From Melocanna baccifera (Eukaryota > Streptophyta > Magnoliopsida > Poales > Poaceae), in the NCBI GenBank assembly GCA_036346265.1, contig CM070681.1:186001-250000 (forward strand): DNA of 64,000 nucleotides, read 5' to 3'. Of the stretch, positions 24,566 through 37,222 are shown piece after piece. The number at the start of each line of letters is the position of its first letter. Position 1 is the first letter of the stretch. The notes beneath the pieces were generated by a model. That model searched no databases and had not been told where the DNA came from. It saw only the letters and a program-made list of their open reading frames with translations. The translations under genes and the position numbers were made by a program.

Positions 24566-25882
24566 ATGAGCAACTCTTCGTGGCTTCCTCCGCCGTCGCC
24601 GCCGCAGCCTCCGGCGTCTTCTTCGTCTGCGCTTGACAGCGTGGAGACCAAGATAAGCCCGAGCATCCTCCTCATCGTTGCGATACTGGCGATCGTCTTC
24701 TTCGTGTGCGGGCTGCTGCACCTGCTCGTGCGCCACCTGATCCGGCTGCAACGCCGGCGCAGGGCGCGGGAGGACGCGGACAGCGTGACGGCGTTCCAGG
24801 GGCAGCTGCAGCAGCTGTTCCATCTCCACGACGCCGGCGTGGACCAGGCCTTCATCGACGCGCTCCCGGTGTTCCTGTACCGCAACGTCGTGGGCGGCGG
24901 CGGCGAGGGCAAGGACCCGTTCGACTGCGCCGTCTGCCTCTGCGAGTTCGCGCCCGACGACCAGCTCCGGCTGCTGCCCAAGTGCAGCCACGCGTTCCAC
25001 CTGGAGTGCATCGACACCTGGCTGCTGTCTCACTCCACGTGCCCGCTCTGCCGGAGGAGCCTCCTCGCCGAGCTCTCGCCGACGTGCAGCCCCGTCGTCA
25101 TGGTGCTCGAGTCCGAGAGCTCACGCGACATGGGCGCCTCGGCAAGTCGTGCCAGAGACGCCGCCGCGGACGGCGAGCCAAGCGGCGTTGGCGCTGGCGT
25201 GTTGAGGCACGAGGGAGCAGAGGAGGTAGTCGAGGTGAAGCTGGGAAAGTTCATGTGCGTGGAAGGCAACGCCAATGCGAACGCCATTGCCAGTGCAGGG
25301 AATGGAGCGGGCACCAGCAGCAATGGCGATGGCGATGCCAATGCCGAGTCAGGTCTTGGACAAAGAAGATGCCACTCCATGGGATCCTACGGGTACGTCA
25401 TGGACGAGCACGCGTCGCTCCGCGTGGCCATCAAACCGCCCAAGAAGAAGCCCGCGGTCTCCAAGTCGCGCCGCGGCGGCGCCATGTCGGAGTGCGAGTT
25501 CAGCGCCTCCAAGCGCGGGGAGTCCTCGCTCCGGTTGCCGCCATTCCCCACGACTGCGCAGAAGCAGCAGCATCCCGACACGGCCGTGGCGAAGGTTACC
25601 AAGGACAGCTTCTCCGTGTCCAAGATTTGGCTGGTGCCGCCGTCCAAGAAAGACCCCGACGCGGCGCCCGAGAGGCGCGCGGTGTCGTTCCGGTGGCCGG
25701 TGACCAAGGACGAGGAAGGCAACAAGAAGAGCGGGAGCGAGGCGGACTGGGACGTGGAGGCGGGGAGCTGCGGCAACAGCGTCGTGTCGTCTCTCGCGGA
25801 GGAGAGGCCGTCCTTCGCGAGGAGGACTCTGCTCTGGGTCGTCGGAGGCAGGCAGACCAACAGAGTCGGGAGCTGTTCTTGA
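24566..25882 (+). CDS. ATL-type RING-H2 E3 ubiquitin ligase
   Basis: An intronless ORF of 438 residues; I take the ATG at 24566 because the in-frame extension to 24548 starts with GTG. The layout is typical of plant ATL proteins: a short proline/serine-rich N-terminus, one hydrophobic helix (about residues 33-55, ILLIVAILAIVFFVCGLLHL), a basic RRRR stop-transfer stretch, the GLD-like motif (GVDQAFIDALPVF, 91-103), then a RING-H2 with C121, C124, C140, H142, H145, C148, C159 and C162 in the ATL spacing. The long C-terminal half keeps blocks reminiscent of the ATL13/46/47 branch: RRCHSMGSYGYVMDE, VSKIWLVPP, AVSFRWPV and FARRTLLWVVGG. It should sit in a membrane with the RING facing the cytosol and pass ubiquitin from an E2 to targets not known here. 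The coding DNA is strongly GC-rich. Confidence 0.92.
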   Translation: MSNSSWLPPPSPPQPPASSSSALDSVETKISPSILLIVAILAIVFFVCGLLHLLVRHLIRLQRRRRAREDADSVTAFQGQLQQLFHLHDAGVDQAFIDALPVFLYRNVVGGGGEGKDPFDCAVCLCEFAPDDQLRLLPKCSHAFHLECIDTWLLSHSTCPLCRRSLLAELSPTCSPVVMVLESESSRDMGASASRARDAAADGEPSGVGAGVLRHEGAEEVVEVKLGKFMCVEGNANANAIASAGNGAGTSSNGDGDANAESGLGQRRCHSMGSYGYVMDEHASLRVAIKPPKKKPAVSKSRRGGAMSECEFSASKRGESSLRLPPFPTTAQKQQHPDTAVAKVTKDSFSVSKIWLVPPSKKDPDAAPERRAVSFRWPVTKDEEGNKKSGSEADWDVEAGSCGNSVVSSLAEERPSFARRTLLWVVGGRQTNRVGSCS

Positions 25883-28516
25883 TCAGCATTTCGATCAAAT
25901 GCAAATGAGAAAAGGAAAGGATTCTTTTGTTCTGTTTTTCCCTGTTTTGTTTGCTAGATTTGTAGTGATCGCAACAGCAAGAAATCTGTAAAACCCATAA
26001 GCTATGAAGAATTTGTTTGTCCTGTACGTGATCCCAGTTTCGTTTGAGCAAAGCCACTCCCCATCAGAACTCACCAGAATCAACTGTTACAGATTAGGCC
26101 GATCAATTGCTCCGAAACTGTACAATCTGATTGCTTATCTGATCGCCAAACAGTCGATCAGTCGAGTAGAGCACAAGAACAGGAGGTGATGTTCGCATGT
26201 CTGATACGATGATGATGGTGATGCTCAACCGGGACAACGGAACTGCTGCACAAATGGAAAGGGAACTTGTTTGATCCCCGCGTTTGATCGGTCGGCGTGT
26301 TTGTTTCCGGTGATTGCCATGTGAGCGTGCTGTGCCACAACAGTGCGCTCTTTTGTTTTCTCCTTGCTAGCATCTGGAATTTTGGCAGGAGTTTAGGAAG
26401 GTATCTGATCTGTAAAGTCTCAACAAAGATTCTTTTTTTTCTTCTGTTATCTTTCTTACCCCACTGAGATGCTAAATGAATTTGTTAAGAATTTGACAGG
26501 GGTTCCATTGACAGCATTTTTGGAAATTTCTGGACCGAAAGTTTCAGCTCTTGCTAGTTGCTTACAGGGTACAGCTACAAAATGGAGTGCAAGTAGAACA
26601 ACAGCATGGTACTAGTAAGCTCGCCGTCAGATTCGGTAAGTAATTTGCTTTCAGGTGGGCTTGATGCATGTGAAAACTGGTCCTGATGCTGTCCTACACT
26701 TCAGATCTTGTGTTCTTGTCACGGTGGTTTCGTGAGCTGTTGTTCCATTACTGCCAGAAGGGAGCGGACTCCGTTAGGTTACAGGCTGTTCCAACAGTTA
26801 AGGCACTTTGTAGCAGTACTAGTGTAGTGTCTCTTTCTCTCTGGGTGTGTGTATGCACATCCATTTCTGCATTATTTCTTTAGGCAGAGAGGTCAAATAA
26901 AATGCTGCCATCAGGAGCAGAAGTACAAGTCAAACTGCATCTGATCCGCAGTTTTAAGATTTATTTTTAAGATTTACAGAGCAGGCACCGCTTGGAAAAG
27001 TTGCAATTTGAACTGAGCGAAAACCGATGCAAATCCGGAGTTAGTAGTACTAGCATTAGTATACTTTGCATTTAGCCGCTGTAATAGGGAAGCACTGGTC
27101 AGGAGAGCGCTTACCTCGCCAGCTGCCACCAACGGTGCTGCGCTGGCAGTAGGATTAGTGGAGCAGTACTAGTACCACCGTTAACTGCAGAAATAATTTC
27201 TCTGGCGGATCACCACCGCACACAACCACTACAAGACACGTTGCGTTTTCTCAAGGGAATCTGAGGAGTATTTCTTTGACCCGGTGCGTGTATTAACTAC
27301 TCATTCATGTGCTCTCGGCCGTTGGTGCCGTAGTGTTTAGCCTGGCTAATCGTGTCGTCTCTGGCTCTTCGTCTGGGTGGGTAAGATGGACAGCTCACAC
27401 GATGGTGAAGCTTGTCAACCGTGCAAAGTCCGGTCCTGGAGACCTGCATCCATCTATATGCTAGAGGCCCAATTCTCCTTCTCTTTACTTGGGCTGGGCC
27501 TATTTGCAGCAGAAGTACAGGCACTCACCACCTGTGGTCGGGTGAACTTTAGGCCTTGGCTACCACCCTCGATCTAGCTTCACCAGGCCCTCTTGTTCTA
27601 CAGGCAGACGGGACCCATTTTTTCGGTGGGAGCTCAAATTCTTTCATGTCGCAGCTCTACTGTTGCGAACGTAGTTAAGCAAATCTAGTAAGGGGTTTGC
27701 TGCTTGTAAGTTGCCTTTATCAGAAAAAAAAAAACTCTAAGGCGATTTTCTTAGCATTTGGATTAGCTTTGAGATGTGTGTAAGAAAGATGTCATCAACT
27801 CATTAACCATCGCCATGCTACTACACACCGGGATACTATACTTAGTTTAAAAACTCACTAGATCAGCACTACATGCTTGTGTAGCATCTATCCACCGAAG
27901 CTTTCCTTTGTGAGAGGACCAAAGAAGCAAGTTACTTCAACGAATATACTCCCAGCAACTGCCCGTCCATAGCAGTAGAAGCAGTGTAGCACAACACTAC
28001 AACGTACAAACACGCACATCGTGCGGAGCGTATGCTAGCTCCTCTTCGATTCCTGGATGAGAATTGAGAAAGACGTGAGGCTGTTATGTACGCTGCACAT
28101 GCTTACGGTACACCAACCCTTGTATACATAAATTTGGCTCTCGAGAACATACGAACAATGCTGCGGATAGATTTCACACGGATAAGATAATCTCACTGGA
28201 AGCATCTGCTCAACCGCATGTCGTGTTGTTTGAATGGATCAGGGATGGCAAGCAAGCATGTGTATTCTCCTCCTCCTCTTTCCAGAAAAAATTCTTGGTC
28301 GATGCCATGCCATGTTAAAGTAGAGTTTCTATTATAGCTCTTCCTATCCATTGTCCAAGCGCATGCTGATGCTCGAGACGGAAGGATATTCTTTCCTTGA
28401 TTGGCACAACTATCCGCGCACACCAAGTTTTTAATTTGCCGTATCGATGTGCCGTCCTCGTCGGTCAGCCGCACATGTGGCACGCCCTCCAGTTGTCTGG
28501 AAACTCCAAAGTGTTC
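25883..28516. other. 3' flank of the ATL gene and intergenic DNA
   Basis: The first few hundred bases are probably the ATL 3' untranslated region. No gene is supported in the rest. CACTACAAGACAC at 27.23 kb looks like one end of a CACTA element but has no partner. Confidence 0.4.
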
Positions 28517-28800
28517 ATGTCATGAAACTAATTCAGAGGCGGCACGATTAGGTTTGAGTTCATGAAGAAACAAATTCACAAGTTCGTGGTAATGTACTCC
28601 TAACTTGTCATATCGAAACTTCTGTGTTAGCGTAGTGGCAAACCGAGCAAAATATTAGCATGTCATGTAATGCAGATGCGGCACAATTAGGCTGGAGTTT
28701 ATAATGAAACAAATTAACCGGTTGGCGAAAATGGAAGCCTAACTCGTTATATCGGAACTTTTGTCTTAGCGTAGTAGCAAACCGAGCAAATGTTGTGTAG
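28517..28800. repeat. Two-copy tandem duplication, period about 140 bp
   Basis: Unit 1 (from about 28517) and unit 2 (from about 28659) share CATGTCATG, GCGGCAC.ATTAGG, GAAACAAATT, the TCATATCGAAACTT / TTATATCGGAACTT pair, and TTAGCGTAGT.GCAAACCGAGCAAA. They differ by scattered substitutions and small indels, so the duplication is not recent. Confidence 0.8.
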
Positions 28801-28889
28801 CAGAAATAGGAATGGATTGTAGCGTTCCAAAAAAAATCCATCAATTATCTTAATTAGCATAAAACTCGTTAATCACATTTCTAACCTAG

Positions 28890-30420
28890 GTTAAGAGGCC
28901 ATTTAAGAGCACAATCCTCCCACCGTATGCATGTCCCTTTTCTCACAAACAAATATAGCAATATATCTTTCTCTCTCTTTCATCTCTTCCAATCTATCTC
29001 TCTTTCCCATCCCTGTCCATCCATCTATCTCTCTCTAAGGGCCACCATAGGACCCATGGCTGTCGTTGGCGGCTGCATCGCCAATGGTGGGCGGTGGTGG
29101 CCAGCAGGAGGAGCACGGATGGCAGCGCGAGAGGCTCACGGCTAGCGGCAGAGGCGGCGGGAGGCGCACAGTTGGCTAGTCGAGAGAGGTGCGGGAGGCG
29201 CGCAAGCGGCAATGGCGTGGGGGCTGGTGGCTGGCGGCGGCAGTCGGTAGCGTGGGCAGCGGCATGTGGCCGGAGTGGCCAATCTTCACAGTCATGTGAT
29301 TCGCTCAGCCGGGTGCATGGCCAAATCACGTTTCGTAGGTGTTTTGTGGGAACGTGCAGTGGGTTGTGATTCGCACAACCAAACAGCAAGTCGCGCAGCC
29401 GAACAACGATGCGCACGACGAAGCCATAGCGAACGCAATATTTCCCGGTTGATGCATTTCTTTCCGTCTCTTCACAAATTTATCTTAACCCTGATCTGAT
29501 TTGCCTGTTCTACCTTGTAAGCTCGCACGCGGCCTTTGAGGGAACGTCCGAGCTGTTGTGCATCCTTGATCCTTCGTGCAGTGAGTCTACCGAACGTGCT
29601 CAAAGTAAGTACCTCGCAGTCGTTAACCTCTTCGTTCTGCATACCACAGCTCAAATGATTATTTGTTACCATTACCATTGAGTACAAACACCATATCACT
29701 AATGCTTGCCTAGTTATAAACTTCTAATATTGTATTCATACTATGATGTTCTAGATTATCTTGGTTTACATGCTTTTGAGTTTATTAGAATACATGCTTA
29801 AATTATTAATGGGGGTAGCCTATGATCATGTTTAAATTTAGGTTTAAACCGCTAGCAATCTTTTAACATTAGGGCTGCTATATTTATTTTTCCTTATATC
29901 ATGACCCGTTACTCATATGATTTCGTATATGAGTCATGACTGAATACACACACACACACACCTGTCAATCTGATTAATAATCACTTATAACAAAATAAAA
30001 CTTTGTTGGTCGCCAACCCTTATGTGAACTATGTTATAGTACCCCTTTTAAAATAATTCCTATACCACTATCGCCATAATATCATTCCTTGTCACCTTCA
30101 CATCAGGAATCATGCTTCTTCATTTTCAACATTAGCAAGTCCTTTCACTTACCGTAACTTTATCGTAGCCTACCCTTAATTCCCTTAAATTCATACCTTA
30201 TAATATGCTAATAATATAACAATTACCTGATCTGAGTTATCCACATATAGAAGAGATTTTTCACCCACCTAGTAACGTATAGGGGGTCGTACACTTTCGT
30301 TACTCAGGATATTACACCTCGTCTGCAATTATACAGTTGAGGACAATGACGTGCCTTGCTACTCTCGTAAAATCAAGTATGTCAAAAGTAATCACCGTGT
30401 CATTACCATAACTTGCTAAA
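28890..30420. repeat. Unclassified dispersed repeat, copy 1
   Basis: It is homologous, in inverted orientation, to 46380-47870. Matching landmarks include GGCCATTTAAGAG (28.9 kb) with CTTTAAATGAGCCC (47.86 kb), AAGTACCTCGCAGTCGTTAAC (29.61 kb) with its complement near 47.22 kb, and the TAGTAACGTATAGGGGGTCG region (30.28 kb) with its complement near 46.53 kb. The left third is GC-rich; the rest is AT-rich and includes an (AC)n run at about 29.95 kb. No transposase or pol coding was recognised. Confidence 0.65.
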
Positions 30421-32032
30421 TAATAATTAACTTTAACTCCAATGTTCATGTTACATCTATATCCGATCTTTATTAGTGTTACTAATAATCTAGTTTTATT
30501 GCGCTTTAACCTACATCAATTGCATGTTAGAATTACTTGACATTTACTCACCTTGTTGCGACTGGGGTAATTACTGAGATTTTTAAATCTCACACTTGCT
30601 CTTTCCTTTCTCAGGTAAAAGGTTAGTAGAGTGATTGCAACATGCATAGATAGAAGCACTCAAGTTTTTAACACTGTGATTTGCCACTATTTGTGTTATC
30701 TTATTTACTCTTTATTTGATTAGAAGTGGACCGGTCTCATGTTTCAAACATTTACTCTCAACTTCCATTGATTCTCTAATAAAGTGCTAATAAAGTTTTA
30801 TTTCTTTGTGATTTCTATTGTTGTTTTTACTTATACTTTATTTGGGCGATGACGTTCCATAGTAGTATCTCATATTGGTATGTGAGGTTCTATATGTTGG
30901 TCATGATTGGGTTTTTGCTCTCTGAAAGTCGAAACAAATGTGACGGTTTCTTGAAGTATATTCTTTAAATGGCTTTCTGAGTTTAAAATTATGTTCATAT
31001 TGTTCGCAACGGTATCTTCATCATCGTCTCGAAAAACACAAAAACCATCAGCCGTAACGAAAAAAACAGGGCCGTTATCTTGTACCAGTGAGCTTACGCT
31101 TTATCTTGTCCTCCTCTCGGTTTATCCTTTAAGTCGACATTTGTGACGGTACTAGTCCTGAGATAAGGAGACGAAGATCATAAGATGGTAGTTTTTTTAT
31201 GTCTAAACACACGAAAGGATAGACAAGAACAGAAGAAAAAAACCTTTGGGGATGGAAACGTGACAGAGCTTTTATGCACACGGTTACTGCACAAAACAAT
31301 TGGAAACACCAATGCCCTATCCATGCAGTCCACAGGAGTTTGCAGGTGAACACACCACTTACTCAGCGTCTGATGCAAATGGAAGGGTCTCATTAGAGGA
31401 AACTCACAAATTATTGCAGAGAAAAACAGTCCAGCTCTTCCAGAAAAACATCAAAACTTGACAAACGTTAGTAGGAGTGCACTTCACACACAAAACGGTT
31501 TCAGAATCCATCCATGCATACATCCAAGCTACCCGGGGATATTGGGTCTATTCTTTTTTGCTGTGGTTTATAATTTTTTACTGAAAATTTTGAATTTTAG
31601 CTGTTTGCGACAGAGATTACGAAGAGAGAGATATTCGCTTGCGATTTTGGATGGTACAGATGTTGGCCTTTTAACGTGTACTATAATTAATTTGTAGACT
31701 TTATTTTAAAAAGATACTCCGTTTAAAAATTAGATACTATAGCAAAAATTAAAAATAATTTTAAAAAACTGAAAAAAAAATATGCTTTCATTATTCTCTC
31801 ACCAATCAACTAACACCATATTTCAGACCCAGAACTAACCCTTTTACCTAAGATGGGTCACTCGGTCCAGCAGGAAGAAACGCCACCAAACTGCATTTCT
31901 CTGAACCTGGTCCAGGTAGCAGTTAAAGCACGAGATGCCATGCATGCCAGCCACTCGATTTGATCAAATCGAAGCAGCAAGAGTCCTACCATCTGTGAAC
32001 CTGGTCAGGTAAGAGCAGACGGCACATCCTGG
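30421..32032. other. Intergenic DNA with one MITE-like segment
   Basis: No gene is seen. At about 31545-31775 there is a MITE relative; its GAGAGAGATATTCGCTTGCGATTTT block and TAGACTTTATTTTAAAAAGA stretch match the element at 7494-7730 in the opposite orientation. Its right end is not clear. Confidence 0.4.
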
Positions 32033-32035
32033 TTA

Positions 32036-32293
32036 GAGCACATGCATCTCTAGATACTAAGCTAATGCTATAGAGAAGATTTTTTAGCATCGATGCTAAA
32101 GAAGAGAGGAGTGAATGCTAAGCCTAGATTGCATGGCACTAAGTAAATCTTGGCAGCTGGTGCTATTTCAGAAAAAGTTAAACCTTTAACACCTGCAAAT
32201 GATACTAAGGCTTAGCTAACAATGATCTTGTGAACAGAGTGATGATGTATCTACCTTAGCGCTTATTTTAAATTCTTAGGGATGTACATGCTC
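32036..32293. repeat. MITE with TTA target duplication (258 bp)
   Basis: Left end GAGCACATGCATCTCTAG and right complement GAGCATGTACATCCCTAAG form the inverted repeat, flanked by TTA at 32033-32035 and 32294-32296. The interior repeats variants of GATGCTAA/AATGCTAAG. Its ends resemble those of the MITE at 20088-20410. Confidence 0.7.
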
Positions 32294-32296
32294 TTA

Positions 32297-33861
32297 GCAC
32301 CGGCCGGCCATGCGGTCAGCCTACGCCACCCGATCTTTTTGGGAGACATGAACTAAGCACACGGTCTGGTCCATTCGCTCGGTTGGACGCCGAGAAACGT
32401 CTCAATGCGATGGTACACGATGCTGCTAAGACATTGCTACGATGACCTGATGAAACCTGAGATGGCATCCTAGGGAGAAGAGTTCGGTAGCGCAATGACA
32501 AGGCAAGAGTCCATGGAATCGACGAAAGATTGGGTGGGTGTGTGTGTGACGAAAAGAATAAGAAAGCTCATCGCCGAGTATTGCACGCATCTCTTACTTA
32601 TCCTGGGCAACCTTTGTTGACTTCAGTTTCTGCATGGGTGGAGGTGGCTGCCAAAAGCACTCGAAGAAGATTCGTGCATGTAACCTCCCCAGCCGGGTCA
32701 AACTAGTTTGTCATTTTGATCTCGAGGCAAGTCCAGGTTGGAACTCTCCTGGGTAGGCTCGAGCTGGGACTGCTTCAGAGAATTGGAAAAACAATAAGAT
32801 TCTGTTGACTTCCCAAGTTGATGATACTTAGGTGCCATTCTCTCTCGACCAGATCCCGAGTTGCAACTACTACATGCTTATCCGAGGACAGGAAGGGAAC
32901 GCCTGTTCATGTGTACAGTGTACTGGACAGACACGTACGGTTACCGACAAAATGCGGCTGTTCAGCCAGACATCTGAATGATCGAACCTAAAGTCCCCTG
33001 CCGGTGAGATGAAATGATGGATCACCCGTCCTTGCGCTAGCTAGCTGTGCCCTTAAACTACTTCGATCCCTGTCTCGCGTGTACCCCATCAACTGTGCTG
33101 CTGGCGACCAACAGAACGAACACAGCCGAGAGCTGTCGTTCGTAAGAAAAAAATTTCCATCTCTAATCATGGCATGCCGCGAGCCCTCGACCGACAAGAA
33201 AGGAAACCCTACTTCGCTTAACCTTTTCAACTCACTCCTAGGAAATGTGAAATGTCTTCTTCAGGCGTGCAGGACGCAACAGAGAAACGTCCTTGTAATG
33301 CGAACCGCAATTTGGCCAATATAAGTAGGCTCCCGTCGCCTTAACTGAATCTGAAAAATATCTTTTTTTCCCAGGCATGGCGAGCGACAGCGAACGGCCG
33401 GCTCGAGGATCGGGTCGCCGCTCCGGCGACTCCTTTTGAGTCGCCGTCAAATTAACGCCGGCGGCCGAATGGAGCGGCGAATTGGGAAGGTAGAACAAGA
33501 TCTGGCTGCTGGGGCTATCCGGCGGACATCCATATCGGTCTGTAATAATGCAGCAAAGGTCAAAAGCGTGACTCTGTGAGACTGCCACTGGATGGACTGA
33601 AACAACAGTGGAGACAAAATGGCTGAAAGAATCATTTTTTTTTTCTGATTTCATCGTCATCGTTAAGTACATATACAAGGTGACTGAAACCTTCTCACAT
33701 ATATCATACGGACATATACATGCATGAACGAAGAAGGCTGGAAATGTAAGGAAAAAACCTGTTTGTCCTGTAACTGCAGCTAAATCCTAAACCACACGGA
33801 ACTGAATCATCATCATTAGTTATTCCCTCCCTGATTTTATACTGCACAGTCAAATTCCTTA
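32297..33861. other. Intergenic DNA and 3' flank of the TPS gene
   Basis: No gene is supported; the last ~150-200 bases are the likely TPS 3' untranslated region. ORFs up to 146 codons at 33.2-33.7 kb show no recognisable family. Confidence 0.4.
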
Positions 33862-36800
33862 TCACAGTGAGCCTTCGAAGGAGACCCGGAGCTGCACCGT
33901 TCTTGGCCGCTGCGACGGCGCATTGGCCAGGCCCTGCAGCATCTTGATAACGTCCACCGTGTCATCGAGGTAGTACTTGGCCATGCTCGGTTTCTTGCCG
34001 ACCGTGCAGGCAAACACCTCGCTGGTTGCAGGGAGCTTAACGCTGCTGCCTGTCGGGCACACGATGCTCTCGAACATGTCCTCATCGGACCGGTCATCTC
34101 CGACGCACAGGGCGAAATCAGGCGGCTTCCCTCTGCTCACCATGGATGACAGGATGCTCTCCACAACCACACCTTTGCTTATGCCCTGCATGACAGATAT
34201 TTTTCGCAAGTTACCAATCTTGAATTTCGAAGTGGTTGCCGGCAAATGACACAAATGCTAATTGAATGGTGCGACAAGTTGCTTTCCAATGGGGACAATA
34301 TAAAAAATGACCGGTGCTCTTTTCGCGAATTTTCGAGACCACACAGGGCATGGTCCATGCTGATTCATATCCTATTTTGTGAAGATATAGGTTGTCCCAA
34401 GCAAGTGGTGGATGAAGACTATTGGATTAGATCAATCCTTATCCATTGCCTTTAGTTTGATAGCTACGTCTAGTTGATCAACATGTTGCATACCAGTCTA
34501 CAGAGCTGAATTAATCAAACATACTGTAGAACAACTAAAAGAGAAGTTTGCACGCGCTTACCTGAGGATTAACTTCGACGATGTGCTGGCCCCTCTTCAC
34601 AACGACCGGTTCGTTCGCAAGCACGTTTTCAAGATGGTCAAGCAGTTCCTTCGCCTGACATGAACCGAAATCTGGATCTGCCTCATGGTGATGCCAAACT
34701 AGTGCACTTTCCTTGTGTTCGATGGACGAACCATCTGTTGCCTCTGTGTAAAGCCTCATCACCGGCTCGGCAGTCTTCTTCCAATCGAAGTCCACAGCCA
34801 ACCCGCAGGTCTCCCATGGTGAGTCCCTGCTCCACCTGTAGTCACCAGTGTTGATGAACATCACATTTTGTAGCCACAAATTTGAATGTTCTTGTAACTA
34901 AAAGACCACTAGAATAGTATGCTAAGCCCCTTATCTATGTTTAGGTTCATGGTCCAAATCAATCCTTTGTCACCCACCCAAACTTAAGCGGTTAAGCCTC
35001 CTAGGTTTATTCTGGAAGCAAGAAAGTTGATTTAGCCCCACTAATCAGAGGCATGCCCTAGCTCAGCATCTAGATATGTTGGTGACTCATTATTTAGCTT
35101 GAAATGTTTCCATAAATGTTCTGGTTGTCGTACCATTGCGTAATTCACATCCTTTCTAAAGATTTTATCCAAATAAAAAACAGTCACGACCAAAATCCAA
35201 GCAAAGCAACGTCGTACCAACTAGTAGATCTTCACAAATGAACGGTAAGTGTCTAGAGATCTCTACCTGGTGAAGTAACCGTGCTCCGCAGCAATCCCCA
35301 GCTTCTCACATGGCGCAAACCACTTGCTCAGTTCATCCTTTCCCCGTCCGCTCACAATGAACACCCTGTTCTTTGGATCCTCACACAGACGATTCAATAC
35401 AGAAATGACCTCATTGCTCGGCGTCTTATCGATGGAACACTCTGGCATCACGGTTCCATCATAGTCCAAGAGAATTAGCCGATTGTCCGTCCTCCGGTAT
35501 GATGGCACAATGTGCTCGACGGAAAGACGCCTGAAATTTGGGCCGAGCGCCACCACCTTGAAGCTCATCCCAAACCCGATCCCCCAATGCCGCCGTGAGA
35601 AATGATCCTTGCAGGCTCGCTGCAGGTCCTGGTCGAACGACCGCGCCCAGTAGGCGACATCGTGGGTGCTCACATATTTGTAATGCTTCTCGTGCCGCAG
35701 CCGCTGCTCGCCCTCCGACATCCTCAATGCGGCGTTCATGGCCTCCGCGACGGACTCCACGCTCCACGGGTTGACCCGGATCGCCCCACTGAGCGACGGG
35801 GAGCACCCGACGAACTCCGACAGCACGATTACGCTCCGCTTGGGCGCGTCCTCCAGGGCGGTGCTCTCCTGCCGGCACACCGTGTAGATGTACGGTATCC
35901 GGTTGAGCCCGTCCCGCACGGCGCTCAACACGCAGCACTCGGCGGCCGCGTAGTACGCCGCCTTCTCGTGCACCGACACCGGGCGGTCGATCAGCACAAC
36001 CGGGGTGTACCCGGGCGTGCCGAATCGCGCGTTGACCCGGGCGCTGATCACCCTGGCCTCGTCCTGCACCTCCTGCACGTCGCGCCCCTCGCTGCGCGCG
36101 GGGTTGGTGATCTGCACCAGAACGGCGACGCCGCGGAGCTCAGGGTGCTCCAGCAGCAGCTGCTCCATCGCCAGGAACTTGAGCCCAATCCCCTTGAACA
36201 GATCGACGTCGTCGACGCCCACCATCAGGCGCCGCCCCTTGTACGCCTCGGCCACCTGCCGCACCACCTCCCCCGTCTCCGGGGCCGACACAACCGACCT
36301 CAACTGGCCCATGTCGATCCCGACGGGCAGTATCTTGACCGTCACCGTGCGGCCGTAGTACTCGATGCCGATGTACCCGCGCTTGGACTGGTAATCCAGG
36401 CCGAGCAGCCGCGAGCACGCGGACAGGAAGTGGCGCGCGTAGTCGAAGGTGTGGAAGCCGACAAGGTCGGCGTTGAGGAGGGCTCGGAGGAGGTCCTCCC
36501 GGACGGGAATGGTGCGGAAGATCTCCGAGGAGGGGAACGGCGAGTGGAGGAAGAATCCGACCTTGGCGCGCGGGAAGCGCTTGCGGAGAAAGGTGGGGAG
36601 GGCGAGGAGGTGGTAGTCGTGGATCCAGACGAGGTCGTCGTCGGGGCTGAGCACCTCGGTGAGGCGGTCGGCGAAGGCCCTGTTCGCAGAGAGGAAGGAG
36701 TGGTAGAGCGCCCGGTCGAACGGGAGCCCTCCCAGCGACGAGGGCGTGAGCGGGAGGAGGTAGTGGAGGAGCGGCCACAGGTAGTGCTTGCAGAAGCTAT

Positions 36801-37222
36801 GGTAGAACCGGCGGTGGAGGTCGCCGGGCAGGTAGACCGGCAGGCAGGAGAAGTTGGTGAGCAAGTAGTTGCAGAGCTCGTCGGAGGCCGCCTCGGTGGC
36901 GATCGACGGGAGAGTGCCGATGTGGAGGACGGGCGCGGAGGCGGGCAGCCCCGAGCGGAGCTGGTAGGCGACGGTGTCCGCGTCGACGGTGAAGGAGAAC
37001 CCGAACGGGGACCCGCGTCGGCCGCGGCGCGGAGCGGGAGCCGGTGGGAGACGATCACGCGGCGCGGCAGCGCGGGCGGGGAGGGGGAGGTGGGCGACAA
37101 CGGGGAGGCGGCGGCGAAGGACATGACGCGCGGGAGGCGGAGCGGCGTGGGCGACGACGGCAGGGGCACGTCGTCGGCCGCGGCAACGAGGTCGAGGAGG
37201 TTGTGGCAGGAGAGGAAGGCAT
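33862..37222 (-). CDS. Class II trehalose-6-phosphate synthase/phosphatase-like protein (two apparent frame breaks near the 5' end)
   Basis: Three exons on the minus strand: 37222-35267, 34835-34562, 34185-33862, all GT-AG. Exon 1 holds the glycosyltransferase-20 domain (VWIHDYHLLALPTFLRKRFP, FFLHSPFPSSEIFRTIPVRE, VGFHTFDYARHFLS, SEFVGCSPSLSGAIRVNPW) and the HAD phosphatase start LLDYDGT. Exons 2-3 carry the rest of the phosphatase-like domain, including GDDRSDEDMFES and ACTVGKKPSMAKYYLDD. Class II plant TPS proteins are mostly regulatory sugar-signalling proteins with little synthase activity (family knowledge). The start is broken: the only suitable ATG (37222), the NLLDLVAAADD block and the FGFSFTVDAD block lie in three different frames. 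One missing base near 37214 and one in the G run at 37012-37014 would restore a single frame of about 851 residues, and the 1956+2 base exon then ends in the right phase. Confidence 0.85.

Noticed and set aside
24706..25908. 400-codon arginine-rich ORF in another frame of the ATL gene
   Set aside because: Out-of-frame shadow; the RING-H2 domain is in the 24566 frame.
27220..27245. CACTACAAGACAC as a CACTA transposon end
   Set aside because: No matching inverted end or 3-bp target duplication was found nearby.
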